A stretch of DNA of 64,000 nucleotides from Streptomyces asoensis. GTDB taxonomy: Bacteria > Actinomycetota > Actinomycetes > Streptomycetales > Streptomycetaceae. The stretch is from assembly GCF_013085465.1 (NCBI RefSeq), contig NZ_CP049838.1, positions 8,308,001 through 8,372,000 of the forward strand, given 5' to 3'. The translations under genes were made by a program, and so were the position numbers. Positions 42,387 through 50,963 of the stretch are shown here, piece after piece. The notes under the pieces are model-generated. The model saw only the letters and a list, made by a program, of their open reading frames with translations. It did not search any database and was not told the DNA's origin. Each line of letters starts with the position of its first letter. The first letter of the stretch is position 1.

Positions 42387-43396
42387 CCCCCACCCGCAGG
42401 CTCTACGTGCAGGACGTCACCCTCCGGGACGGGATGCACGCCATCCGGCACAGGATCACGCCCGAGTTCGTCTCCCGGATCTCCGCCGCCCTCGACCGGG
42501 CGGGGGTGGACGCGATCGAGGTCGCCCACGGCGACGGACTGGCCGGCGGCAGCCTCAACTACGGGCCGGGCAGCAACACCGACTGGGAGTGGATCGAGGC
42601 GGCCGCGGACGCCATCGACCGCGCGGTCCTCACCTCCCTGCTCCTGCCCGGCATCGGCACCGTCGCCGAACTGAAGCGGGCCTACGCCCTCGGGGTCCGC
42701 TCGGTGCGCATCGCCACCCACTGCACGGAGGCGGACGTGGCGGCCCAGCACATCGGCACCGCACGGGAACTCGGCATGGACGTCTCGGGCTTCCTGATGA
42801 TGAGCCACATGACGTCCCCGGAGACCCTCGCGGGGCAGGCCCGGCTGATGGAGTCCTACGGCGCGCACTGCGTGTACGTCACCGACTCCGGCGGCCGGCT
42901 GACCATGGACGGGGTGCGCGACCGCATCCGCGCCTACCGGGACGTGCTCGATCCGGACACCCAGATCGGTATCCACGCGCACGAGAACCTCTCCCTGTCG
43001 GTGGCGAACTCCGTGGTGGCGGTGGAGGAGGGGGTGACCCGGGTCGACGCCTCGCTCGCGGGCCAGGGCGCGGGCGCCGGGAACTGCCCTATCGAGCCGT
43101 TCGTCGCCGTCGCGAACCTCTACGGCTGGAAGCACGACTGCGACCTGTACGCCCTCCAGGACGCCGCCGAGGACCTGGTCCGTCCGCTCCAGGACAGGCC
43201 GGTGCGCGTCGACCGGGAGACCCTCACGCTGGGCTATGCCGGTGCCTACTCCAGCTTCCTGCGCCACGCCGAGGCCGCGGCGCGGCAGTACGGCCTCGAC
43301 GCCCGCACCATCCTGGCGGAGGTCGGCAGGCGCGGTCTCGTCGGCGGGCAGGAGGACATGATCGTGGACATCGCCCTCGACCTCACCCACGGCTGA
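42383..43396 (+). CDS. dmpG: 4-hydroxy-2-oxovalerate aldolase
   Basis: A 337-residue DRE-TIM type metallo-aldolase cleaving 4-hydroxy-2-oxoacids into pyruvate and an aldehyde, which is passed to the acetaldehyde dehydrogenase. DVTLRDGMH at 11-19 carries the catalytic Arg15 and metal-binding Asp16; His198 and His200 in IHAHEN complete the metal site, and the C-terminal communication domain is present. GTG start overlaps the previous stop. The operon ends with a textbook terminator. Confidence 0.96.
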   Translation: MTPTRRLYVQDVTLRDGMHAIRHRITPEFVSRISAALDRAGVDAIEVAHGDGLAGGSLNYGPGSNTDWEWIEAAADAIDRAVLTSLLLPGIGTVAELKRAYALGVRSVRIATHCTEADVAAQHIGTARELGMDVSGFLMMSHMTSPETLAGQARLMESYGAHCVYVTDSGGRLTMDGVRDRIRAYRDVLDPDTQIGIHAHENLSLSVANSVVAVEEGVTRVDASLAGQGAGAGNCPIEPFVAVANLYGWKHDCDLYALQDAAEDLVRPLQDRPVRVDRETLTLGYAGAYSSFLRHAEAAARQYGLDARTILAEVGRRGLVGGQEDMIVDIALDLTHG

Positions 43397-43406
43397 CGTC
43401 GGCAGG

Positions 43407-43452
43407 ACGTACCGCTCCCCGGAATGGATCTCCCGGGGAGCGGTACGTTTTT
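43407..43452 (+). terminator. Rho-independent terminator with T-run
   Basis: Perfect 16-base arms (43407-43422, 43433-43448) followed by TTTT, with a 10-base loop. It is the only hairpin in the window with a clear T-tract, and closes the lower meta-pathway operon. Confidence 0.95.
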
Positions 43453-43470
43453 GCGTCCACAGATGAATGG

Positions 43471-43493
43471 ACCGATCGTCCCAATAAATCGGT
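43471..43493. promoter_or_regulatory. Inverted repeat upstream of IclR gene
   Basis: ACCGAT and ATCGGT arms separated by 11 bases lie in the 133-base leader of the IclR gene, next to AT-rich DNA. Spacing suits an autoregulatory operator. Confidence 0.4.
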
Positions 43494-43585
43494 GCACGAC
43501 TCTTTCTCTGTGACCCGGGGCATTGATACCTTGACGCCGGCGCCGAACTAGAATTGATTTCAGTTTGATCAGAGAGGCACCGACG

Positions 43586-44410
43586 ATGACGTCTGCCCTT
43601 CGCCTGAGCTCGCGATCCTCCGAGGTCGACGGGCCCGCGTCGCCTCCGTCGATGATGGAGCGCGTGACGCTGATCATGGACCTGTTCGATCGTCCGCAGA
43701 CCCATCTGACGCTCGAATCGGTCTCCCGCAGGACCCATCTGCCCCGCTCGACCACGCATCGGATACTCGACCAGCTGGTCCGGCTGGACTGGCTGCGCCA
43801 CACGGTGGCCGGATACACGCTGGGCAGCCGTGCGCTGGGCCTCGGCGGCCGGGAGATCGGGCACAGCGCACTGCGCGCCGCCGCCGCACCCCATCTTCTG
43901 GACCTGGCCGTGCGGACCAGGATGGTCGTCCATCTCGCGGTGCTCGACGGACCGGAGATCTACTACCTGGACAAGGTGGGGGGCCGGGCCGCGGTGGACA
44001 TTCCGTCCAAGGTGGGTGGCCGCGCGATCGCCCACTGCACCGGGCTCGGCAAGGCCATGCTCGCCTGGCTGAGCCCGGAGGAGATCGACACGCGGTACGC
44101 GCAGCTGATCGAGCGCCGTACCCAGCACAGCATCGGTCATCTCGGCCAACTCCACCGCGAGCTGGGCCTGGTGCGCCGGCGGGGCGGACTGGCGATCGAC
44201 CGGGGAGAGTGTTTCCCGGAGCTCGGCTGTGTCGGCCTCGCGCTGCGCGGTCCGGCCGGACCGGTCGGGGCGATATCGGTGGTCGGCGACGGCCGCTCGT
44301 CGCTGGAGCTCGTCGCCCCGCTGGTGGTCGGCGCGGTGCGGGCCGTCTCCGAGGAACTCTTCGGCCTGCCGGAGTCGTACCGCCGGGACGTGTCGGACGT
44401 CCTCGGATAG
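43586..44410 (+). CDS. IclR family transcriptional regulator
   Basis: A 274-residue regulator. The winged helix-turn-helix is at about 30-90 (MMERVTLIMDLFDRP, then LTLESVSRRTHLPRSTTHRIL), followed by the IclR ligand domain, with DIPSKVGGRAIAHCTGLGKAMLA typical. Such proteins sense small aromatic or organic acids. AGAGG lies 9 bases before the ATG. It is flanked by the lower meta-pathway operon and the leftward SDR-ligase pair, and could control either. Its own leader holds a candidate operator. Confidence 0.92.
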   Translation: MTSALRLSSRSSEVDGPASPPSMMERVTLIMDLFDRPQTHLTLESVSRRTHLPRSTTHRILDQLVRLDWLRHTVAGYTLGSRALGLGGREIGHSALRAAAAPHLLDLAVRTRMVVHLAVLDGPEIYYLDKVGGRAAVDIPSKVGGRAIAHCTGLGKAMLAWLSPEEIDTRYAQLIERRTQHSIGHLGQLHRELGLVRRRGGLAIDRGECFPELGCVGLALRGPAGPVGAISVVGDGRSSLELVAPLVVGAVRAVSEELFGLPESYRRDVSDVLG

Positions 44411-44416
44411 CACGCG

Positions 44417-44442
44417 GCCGCCCCGGCGAGGCCCGGGGCGGC
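44417..44442. terminator. Hairpin terminator between convergent genes
   Basis: Perfect 10-base arms GCCGCCCCGG and CCGGGGCGGC with a 6-base loop follow the IclR stop, facing the leftward SDR. Confidence 0.8.
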
Positions 44443-44485
44443 TCTCCTCGGTCCCGGCCGCGTCAGCCGGCCGCCCGCACGGCGG

Positions 44486-45256
44486 TCACCACGCCGTCCA
44501 GCCGCCGTCCACCGTGACGGTCGTACCCGTGACGAAGCGGGAGGCGTCCGAGGCGAGGAACACCGCCGCGCCGCCCAGTTCCCCGGCCTCGCCCACCCGG
44601 CCGAGCGGAGTGCCCCGTACGATCCGCTCGCCCCAGCGGCTGTCCAGCAGGCCCGAGCTGAGGTCCGTACGGAAGTAGCCGGGCGCGAGGGCGTTGACGC
44701 GCACTCCGCGGTCCGCCCACTCGACGGCGAGCGCCCTGGTGAGGGCCTCGACTCCGCCCTTGCTCGCGGCGTACGCGGCGATCCGCTCGAAGCCCGTGCT
44801 CGCGTGCACCGACGTCACGTTGACGATCGAACCGGAGCCCTGCTCCAGCATGACCTTGCCGGCCTCGCGGCAACAGGTGAAGGTGCCCTGGAGGTTGATG
44901 TCGAGCACCCGCCGCCAGTCCTCGTCGGTGACGAACTCGCTGCGGGTGAAGTGCGGGCTGATACCCGCGCAGTTGACGAGGGCGTCCAGCCGCCCGGTCG
45001 CTCCGGTGATCCGCCCGACCGCCGTGCGGACCGCGTCCGGGTCGGCGACGGAGCCGGGCAGCACCAGCACCTTGCCGCCGTGCCCGGCGAGTTCGGCCTC
45101 CAGGCTCTCCAGGTCGGCGACCGTGCGCGCGGTCACCGCCACGTCGGCCCCGGCCTGGGACAGGGCGATGGCGATCGCCCGGCCGAGTCCCTTGCCCGCG
45201 CCGGTCACCCAGGCGGTCCTGCCGTCGAGGCGCAGATCGGTGTTGACGTCGGCCAT
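44486..45256 (-). CDS. SDR family oxidoreductase
   Basis: A 256-residue classical SDR with TGAGKGLG at 18-25, NCAG replacing NNAG, a serine in NVTSVH and the YAASK catalytic pair. The ribosome binding site GGAGG lies within the end of the ligase gene, three bases away, so the two are translated together. Resembles 3-oxoacyl-reductase/gluconate-dehydrogenase-like SDRs. A role in hydroxyacyl or ring-alcohol oxidation is inferred only from context. Confidence 0.9.
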   Translation of the reverse strand: MADVNTDLRLDGRTAWVTGAGKGLGRAIAIALSQAGADVAVTARTVADLESLEAELAGHGGKVLVLPGSVADPDAVRTAVGRITGATGRLDALVNCAGISPHFTRSEFVTDEDWRRVLDINLQGTFTCCREAGKVMLEQGSGSIVNVTSVHASTGFERIAAYAASKGGVEALTRALAVEWADRGVRVNALAPGYFRTDLSSGLLDSRWGERIVRGTPLGRVGEAGELGGAAVFLASDASRFVTGTTVTVDGGWTAW

Positions 45257-45259
45257 CGT

Positions 45260-46792
45260 TCAGCCCTCCACGGGGATGTCGCGCAGGGTCCGCTTGAGAA
45301 CCTTGCCGGAAGGGGTGCGGGGCAGTTCGCCGACGAGGTCGAATCGGGCCGGCACCTTGAACTTGGCCAGGCGCTCCCGGCAGAACTCCCGCAGCTCGTC
45401 CGCTCCGGCGCTCGCCCCGGGCCGGAACACCACGAAGGCCCGGGGGACCTCGCCCCAGCGGGGGTGGGTCAGGCCGACCACGGCGGCCTCCAGCACGGCC
45501 GGGTGCTCGTAGAGGACCCGTTCGACCTCGGGTGTGGCGATGTTCTCCCCGCCGGAGACGATCATGTCCTTCTTGCGGTCGTCGATGAAGAGGAAGCCGT
45601 CCTCGTCGACGTGCCCGATGTCCCCGGTGTGGAACCAGCCGTCCCTGAGCGCCGCGGCGGTGGCCTTCTCGTCGCGCCAGTAGCCCGCGAAGACCTTCGG
45701 ACCGCGCAGTGTGATCTCGCCCAGTTCGCCGGCCGGGACCTCCTGGTCCGTGTCGTCGACGATCCTGACCCGGGTGTGCGGCACGGGCCGGCCGACCGAG
45801 CCCAGCTTGGACAGCGCGTGCTCCCGGTCGAGGAAGGTGTCGCCGGAGACCGTCTCGGTCAGTCCGTAGGCGTCGGCGAACCAGGCGTTGGGGAAGGCGT
45901 TCGTGATCCGCCGCAGGACCGGCTCCGGGGTCTTCTCGCCGCCGCCCACGATGAAGCGCATCGAGGTGGTGTCGTACGACTCCCGGTCCGGGACCTCCAG
46001 GACCGCGTTGACCATGACCGGCGCCAGCCAGGCGTTGGTGACCCGGTGTTCCTGGATGGCCCGCAGGACGCCCGCGGCGTCGAACTTGCGCTGGAGGACC
46101 ACGCCGCCGCCCGCGTACAGCACCGGGAGGGCGGGCATGTCGAGGCCGCCGACGTGGTACAGCGGGCCCGCCACCAGCGTGGTGTCCGCGGCGGTCAGGC
46201 CGAACTGCACGATCTGCGCCACGTTCTTGGCGTGCAGGTTCCCATACGTGATCCGCACGCCCTTGGGCCGCGAGGTGGTGCCGGAGGTGTACATCAGACG
46301 CTGGAGGTCGTCCGGCTCGACGTCCACCGGCTCCACCCGCGCGCCCCGGTGCCTCTCCAGCAGCGCCTCGTAACCGGTCCACCGGTCCGAGGGCGCCTCG
46401 CCGTCCACCAGGATCCGTCGCTCCAGGCCGGTCAGCCGTTCGGCGATGCGGTCCGCGGCCCGCAGGAACTCCGGCTCGGTGACGACCGCCTTCGCCCGGG
46501 AGTGGTCGAGGATGTACGCCCATTCGTCCTCGGACAACCGGTAGTTCAGCGGCAGGAAGACGGCCCCGACGCGATTGACGGCGTACACCAGCTCCAGGAA
46601 CTCCGGCCTGTTGTAGAGCAGCAGGCCCACGACGTCGCCGCGCCCGACGCCCAGTTCCGTCAGACCGGCGGACAGCCGGTTGACCCGTTCATGGAGGGTG
46701 CGCACCGTCAGGCGGCGGTCCTCCTGCGTCACGGCCACGGCGTCGGGCCGCTGGGCCAGATGGTGATCGAGGATGCTCGAGAAATTGTGCAC
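45260..46792 (-). CDS. Long-chain-fatty-acid-type acyl-CoA synthetase
   Basis: A 510-residue ANL ligase, class-I FadD-like. ATP binding: MYTSGTTSRPKGV near 167-179; YGLTETVSGD; hinge GWFHTGDIGHVDEDGFLFIDDRKKD; catalytic lysine in PRTPSGKVLKR. GTG start with GGAG 7 bases upstream. The upstream divergent region holds both a class 2 and a class 1 palindrome, the only other place besides 5.0 kb where the two are together. It probably activates the free acid or a ring-derived acid. Confidence 0.94.
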   Translation of the reverse strand: MHNFSSILDHHLAQRPDAVAVTQEDRRLTVRTLHERVNRLSAGLTELGVGRGDVVGLLLYNRPEFLELVYAVNRVGAVFLPLNYRLSEDEWAYILDHSRAKAVVTEPEFLRAADRIAERLTGLERRILVDGEAPSDRWTGYEALLERHRGARVEPVDVEPDDLQRLMYTSGTTSRPKGVRITYGNLHAKNVAQIVQFGLTAADTTLVAGPLYHVGGLDMPALPVLYAGGGVVLQRKFDAAGVLRAIQEHRVTNAWLAPVMVNAVLEVPDRESYDTTSMRFIVGGGEKTPEPVLRRITNAFPNAWFADAYGLTETVSGDTFLDREHALSKLGSVGRPVPHTRVRIVDDTDQEVPAGELGEITLRGPKVFAGYWRDEKATAAALRDGWFHTGDIGHVDEDGFLFIDDRKKDMIVSGGENIATPEVERVLYEHPAVLEAAVVGLTHPRWGEVPRAFVVFRPGASAGADELREFCRERLAKFKVPARFDLVGELPRTPSGKVLKRTLRDIPVEG

Positions 46793-46824
46793 GGCGACTC
46801 TCCGGCTCGGCGGCCGGGATTGTC

Positions 46825-46836
46825 CCGACCGGTCGG
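46825..46836. promoter_or_regulatory. Class 2 palindrome upstream of acyl-CoA ligase
   Basis: CCGACCGGTCGG is a perfect 12-base palindrome 33 bases from the leftward ligase start. It shares the GACCGGTC core with sites at 5.0 and 56.9 kb. Confidence 0.6.
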
Positions 46837-46850
46837 TTGCCCGCTCCCAA

Positions 46851-46869
46851 GATTTAGTGTACCTCTTGG
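46851..46869. promoter_or_regulatory. Class 1 palindrome in divergent ligase/hydratase promoter
   Basis: GATTTAGTGTACCTCTTGG matches the left half of the class 1 consensus with the core AGTGTAC. It lies between the leftward ligase and the rightward enoyl-CoA hydratase. Confidence 0.55.
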
Positions 46870-46961
46870 TCTATAAAACTCTTGCCGCACTTTACGACGG
46901 AGCGCACCGGTCGACAACCATCCAGGCGGGCGTGATGTCGCTTCCCCACGGAGGAGGCCCC

Positions 46962-47750
46962 GTGCCACGTATCCGCCTCGACCCCGACGGACCCGTCGTC
47001 ACGGTCCGGCTCGACCACCCGCCGATGAACGCCTTCGACACCGCCCAGCGCAGCGAGCTGGCCGCGCGGGTGCGCGAGCTGGCCGACAGCCGTGCGGTGC
47101 GGGCCGTGGTGCTGTACGGAGGTGAGCGGCTGTTCGCCGCCGGGGCGGACGTCGGGGCCCTGGCCACCATGGGCGCCGAGGAAGTGCGGGGCTGGAACCG
47201 GGCGTTGCAACGGACCTTCGACGAGGTCGCCCGGCTGCCGGTGCCGGTCGTCGCCGCGATCACCGGGTACGCGCTCGGCGGCGGCCTCGAACTGGCCCTC
47301 GCCGCCGACTACCGGGTGGCGGCCGACGACGCGGTCCTCGGCCAGCCCGAGGTGCAGCTGGGGATCATGCCGGGCTCGGGCGGCACCCAGCGGCTGACCC
47401 GGCTGATCGGACCGTCGCGGGCCAAGAACCTGCTGATGACCGGCCGCCGGGTGGGCGCCGACGAGGCGCTGCGGCTCGGGCTGGTGGACGAGGTCGTGCC
47501 CACGGGCGAGGTGCACGACACGGCTCTGCGCTACGCCCGGCGGCTCGCCGAGGGGCCCGCCGCCGCCCTGGAGGCGATCAAGGAGGCCGTGGACCACGGC
47601 GCCGACTCCGGCCTGTCCGCCGGGCTCGCGCTCGAACGGTCCCTGTTCACAGGGGTCTTCGGCACCGCCGACGCCGCCACCGGGATCCGGTCGTTCCTCG
47701 AACACGGCCCCGGCAAGGCGCGCTTCGAGGGCCCCGCGGACGACAGCTGA
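46962..47750 (+). CDS. Enoyl-CoA hydratase
   Basis: A 262-residue crotonase with both catalytic glutamates, Glu110 in GGGLELALAADY and Glu130 in GQPEV, plus PGSGGTQRL near 137-145, as in true short-chain enoyl-CoA hydratases. Hydrates trans-2-enoyl-CoA to 3-hydroxyacyl-CoA. I chose the GTG preceded by GGAGGAGG; an upstream in-frame ATG at 46935 is an alternative. It leads an operon with a zinc alcohol dehydrogenase and an acyl-CoA dehydrogenase and may be the general hydratase for the set. Confidence 0.93.
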   Translation: MPRIRLDPDGPVVTVRLDHPPMNAFDTAQRSELAARVRELADSRAVRAVVLYGGERLFAAGADVGALATMGAEEVRGWNRALQRTFDEVARLPVPVVAAITGYALGGGLELALAADYRVAADDAVLGQPEVQLGIMPGSGGTQRLTRLIGPSRAKNLLMTGRRVGADEALRLGLVDEVVPTGEVHDTALRYARRLAEGPAAALEAIKEAVDHGADSGLSAGLALERSLFTGVFGTADAATGIRSFLEHGPGKARFEGPADDS

Positions 47751-47790
47751 CCGCGCGACGGGACCGTACGACACGAAAGGGGTGGAGACG

Positions 47791-48849
47791 ATGAAGGCAC
47801 TGCGCTGGCACGGCGCGCGCGACCTGCGGCTGGAGGAGGTACCCGACCCGCCCGAGCCGGGGCCGCACGAGGCCGTGGTCGAGGTCGCCTGGTGCGGGGT
47901 GTGCGGCACCGACCTGCACGAGTTCCTCGAGGGGCCGCACATGATCCGCTCCGGTCCGCACCCGCTGACCGGAGCCAGTCCGCCCCTCGCCCTCGGACAC
48001 GAACTGAGCGGCACCGTGGTGGCGTTGGGCGCGGACGTGCCCGGCGTCGCGGTCGGCGACCGGGTCGCCGCCGACCCCGTGTGGCGGTGCGGTGTCTGCT
48101 TCTGGTGCGCGCGCGGCGAGTACCACATCTGTCCCCGCAGCGGCTCGGTGGGCCTGGCCTCGCCCGGTGCCTTCGCCGACCGCGTCACCGTGCCGATCGC
48201 GGGGCTCACCCGGCTCCCCGACAACGTGAGCGACGAGATGGCGGCCGCCGCCGAACCCCTCGCGGTCGGTCTGCACGCCGTCACCCGGGCCGGCGTCCAA
48301 CCGGGCGACAACGTCCTGGTCGTCGGCGGCGGCCCGATCGGTGTCGCGGTCGTCCTGGCCGCCCGCATCGCCGGCGCGGCCGGACTCTATGTGAGCGAAC
48401 CCCTCGCCGCGCGCCGCGAGTCGCTCCTCGGCCTCGGCGTCACCGAGGCGTTCGACCCGCGCGCCACCGACGTACGCCGCGAGGTGTTCCTGAGGACCGG
48501 CCGGATCGGCCCGGACGTCGTCATCGACGCGACCGGCGTCCCCGCGCTCGCGGGGCAGGCCGTCACCACCGTCCGGCGCGGCGGCCGGGTCGTGCTCGCC
48601 GGCGTCGGCCACGGCAGCGTCGAGTTCGACATGGGCCAACTCGTCTTCTACGAGCGTTCGGTGGCCGGCACGCTCGGCTACAACTTCGACATCCCCCGGG
48701 TGATCGACCTGATGAGCACCGGACGCCTGGACGCGTCCGCCCTGATCACCGGACGTTTCCCGCTCTCGGAAGGAGCCGGGGTCTTCGCGGACCTGGCCGC
48801 CGACCGGGCCCGCCACCTCAAGGTTCTGCTGACCCCGAAGGGACTGTGA
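47791..48849 (+). CDS. Zinc-dependent alcohol dehydrogenase (butanediol/threonine dehydrogenase-like)
   Basis: A 352-residue medium-chain dehydrogenase. Catalytic zinc ligands: Cys38 in GVCGTD, His70/Glu71 in GHELSG and the later Glu in AAEPLAVG; the structural zinc site is complete (Cys100, Cys103, Cys106, Cys114). NAD-binding GGGPIGVAVVLAAR is near 174-187. The 2,3-butanediol dehydrogenase group is the best family match. One base separates it from the next gene. It may oxidise a secondary alcohol or hydroxyketone. Confidence 0.92.
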   Translation: MKALRWHGARDLRLEEVPDPPEPGPHEAVVEVAWCGVCGTDLHEFLEGPHMIRSGPHPLTGASPPLALGHELSGTVVALGADVPGVAVGDRVAADPVWRCGVCFWCARGEYHICPRSGSVGLASPGAFADRVTVPIAGLTRLPDNVSDEMAAAAEPLAVGLHAVTRAGVQPGDNVLVVGGGPIGVAVVLAARIAGAAGLYVSEPLAARRESLLGLGVTEAFDPRATDVRREVFLRTGRIGPDVVIDATGVPALAGQAVTTVRRGGRVVLAGVGHGSVEFDMGQLVFYERSVAGTLGYNFDIPRVIDLMSTGRLDASALITGRFPLSEGAGVFADLAADRARHLKVLLTPKGL

Positions 48850-48850
48850 C

Positions 48851-50005
48851 ATGGATTTCGACCTGCCGGAGGAGACCCGGGACCTGAAGGACATGGTCCG
48901 CGAGTTCGCGGCCAAGGAGATCTCCCCGAACGCGGCCGAGTGGTCGGAGAACGAGGAGTTCCCCACCCCTGTCTTCACCAAGCTCGGCGAACTCGGCCTG
49001 ATGGGCATGCTCGTCCCCGAGGAGTACGGAGGCGCGGGTTCCGACATGGTCTCCTATGTCGCCGTCATGGAGGAACTCGGCGCCGCCGACCAGTCGGTGG
49101 CCTCCTCCTGGAACGCGCACTCCACCATCGCCACCCTTCCGCTGCTGGCCTACGGCACCGAGGAGCAGAAGCACCGCTGGCTGGCCCCGCTGGCCCGGGG
49201 CGAGGCCCTCGGCGCGTTCGGGCTGACCGAGCCCGGCGCCGGATCCGACGCGGCCGGCATCACCACCACCGCCCGCCGGGCGGACGGCGGTTGGGTGATC
49301 GACGGCACCAAGATGTTCATCACCAACGCCGGCACCGACATCAGCCAGGGCGTCACCCTGCTGGCCACCACCGGCCGTGACGAGAACGGGCGGAAACGCT
49401 TCGCCACCTTCTACGTGCCGACCGGCACCCCCGGTTACACGTGCGGGGCCAAGCTGAGAAAGCTCGGCTGGCACGCCATGGACACCCGTGAACTGGTCTT
49501 CGCGGACTGCTTCGTCCCCGACGGCCATCTCATCGGCGAGGAGGGGGGCGGGCTGCGCCAGTTCCTCTCCGTGCTGGACAAGGGCCGGATCAGCGTCGCC
49601 GCACTGGGGCTGTCGTTGGCCAAGGCGGCCCTCGCGCTCGCCGTCAAACACGCCACGGAACGGCACCAGTTCGGCCGTCCGCTGTCGGCGTTCCAGGCCG
49701 TCGCCCACAAGATCGCCGACATCGGCACGGAGTTCGAGGCCGCCCGGTGGATGGTCTACCGCGCCGCCTGGCTCGCCGACCAGGGGCGCCCGTACGGCAC
49801 GGAGGCCGCGATGGCGAAGCTGTACGCCTCCGAGGTCGCCAACCGGGCCGCCTCCCAGGCGGTGCAGATCCACGGCGGTTACGGCTATGTGCGGGAGTCG
49901 GAGATCTCGCGGTTCTACGCCGACGCCAAGATCCTCGAGATCGGCGAGGGCACGAACGAGATCCAGCGCGATGTCATCGCCAGGGCGCTGGTGAAGCAGG
50001 TGTGA
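48851..50005 (+). CDS. Acyl-CoA dehydrogenase, short-chain (butyryl) type
   Basis: A 384-residue dehydrogenase. Unlike most others in this window it has the standard C-terminal active-site Glu in EIGEGTNEIQRDVIARAL, placing it in the short-chain/butyryl-CoA group. GAFGLTEPGAGSDAAG and KMFITNAGTDISQ are typical, as is HQFGRPLSAFQAVAHKIADI. It starts one base after the alcohol dehydrogenase stop and ends at a strong terminator. It could finish oxidation of small acyl-CoA fragments. Confidence 0.95.
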   Translation: MDFDLPEETRDLKDMVREFAAKEISPNAAEWSENEEFPTPVFTKLGELGLMGMLVPEEYGGAGSDMVSYVAVMEELGAADQSVASSWNAHSTIATLPLLAYGTEEQKHRWLAPLARGEALGAFGLTEPGAGSDAAGITTTARRADGGWVIDGTKMFITNAGTDISQGVTLLATTGRDENGRKRFATFYVPTGTPGYTCGAKLRKLGWHAMDTRELVFADCFVPDGHLIGEEGGGLRQFLSVLDKGRISVAALGLSLAKAALALAVKHATERHQFGRPLSAFQAVAHKIADIGTEFEAARWMVYRAAWLADQGRPYGTEAAMAKLYASEVANRAASQAVQIHGGYGYVRESEISRFYADAKILEIGEGTNEIQRDVIARALVKQV

Positions 50006-50013
50006 GCGGCGAA

Positions 50014-50041
50014 GGGGCCCGCGGCGGGTGCCGCGGGCCCC
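50014..50041. terminator. Hairpin terminator between convergent genes
   Basis: Perfect 12-base arms GGGGCCCGCGGC and complement with a 4-base loop lie between the dehydrogenase stop and the TetR stop. Confidence 0.88.
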
Positions 50042-50045
50042 GTGA

Positions 50046-50753
50046 TCAGCTCGCCACCGAGGCGGACCGCCACTCGGCTTCCGGGTCGAGGGGGAGGTCG
50101 GGGCGGTCGCGCTTGAACGCCTCCGCCGCCTCCTCCACGTCCGGCAGGGCGGCACCGGGCGCGCCGAACCCGCGCAGCAGGGTGTCGCAGTACGCGCGGG
50201 ACAGATACGCGGCGTCCCAGTGGCCGTCCGGCTTCACCCACTGGTAGGTGTGGTTGTGCAGGTTGAGGAACTGGAGGGTGGCCACGTGCGGGTCGACCGC
50301 GCGGAAGCTGCCCCGCTCCATGGCCTTGGTGAGCAGTCCCCGGACCAGTCGCTCGAACTCGGCGCGCTGGCCGAGCAGGGTCTGGAGGTAGTCGCCGGTG
50401 AGGCTGCGGTAGTCGTGCTCGTAGACCCAGATGTGGTCGAGCCTGCGGAAGATGATCGTCAGCAGCGACTCCGAGAGCAGCCGCAGCCGCACCAGCGGAT
50501 CCGCGTCGAGTGCCGCGATCTCCCGGGCCCGGGAGAGCAGCGGGGCCATCACCCGGGACTGGATCTCGATCAGCAGGTTCTCCTTGGAGTCGATGTAGTA
50601 GTACAGCGCTCCCTTGGCGAGCCCGACCGCCCGGCCCAGGTCGTTGACGGAGGTCGCCGCGTAGCCCTGGCGGGCGAACAGCTCGGCGGCCGTGTCGATG
50701 ATCTTCTGGCGTCTGACCTCGAAACCCGGTCCGTGGCCCGGTGGTCTGGGCAT
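50046..50753 (-). CDS. TetR family transcriptional regulator
   Basis: A 235-residue repressor with N-terminal DNA-binding domain at about 12-60, helix-turn-helix TSVNDLGRAVGLAKGALYYYIDSK, and a C-terminal ligand domain. The GALYYYI...SKE pattern is found in KstR2-like and fatty-acid TetR regulators. GGAG lies upstream of the ATG. It is divergent from the fused E1 gene, and the intervening 210 bases hold a class 2 site, so it is the best candidate to bind class 2 palindromes here and at the BVMO region. Confidence 0.9.
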   Translation of the reverse strand: MPRPPGHGPGFEVRRQKIIDTAAELFARQGYAATSVNDLGRAVGLAKGALYYYIDSKENLLIEIQSRVMAPLLSRAREIAALDADPLVRLRLLSESLLTIIFRRLDHIWVYEHDYRSLTGDYLQTLLGQRAEFERLVRGLLTKAMERGSFRAVDPHVATLQFLNLHNHTYQWVKPDGHWDAAYLSRAYCDTLLRGFGAPGAALPDVEEAAEAFKRDRPDLPLDPEAEWRSASVAS

Positions 50754-50883
50754 TGCTCCACTCCCCGCCTGATGTGCCGACGTGTCGGTACGACATGTCC
50801 CGGGTCCGCATCCGGACGGCCGTGGGCGCGTCCGGGGGGAAGCGGGCCCGGGGACATCGTTTCTGTTGTGCTCGAAGAAGTTT

Positions 50884-50900
50884 GCTAGACCAGACGGTAC
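50884..50900. promoter_or_regulatory. Class 2 site in TetR/E1 divergent promoter
   Basis: GCTAGACCAGACGGTAC contains ACC-AGAC-GGT symmetry and is repeated almost exactly, with a 4-base insertion, upstream of the CMD gene near 57.0 kb. An AT-rich stretch follows at once. Confidence 0.55.
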
Positions 50901-50963
50901 ATTAAAAGTAGGACTCAGACGGTGCGGCTTTGTGCCGCCCGGGCGAGCATTGCGAGGACGCGC

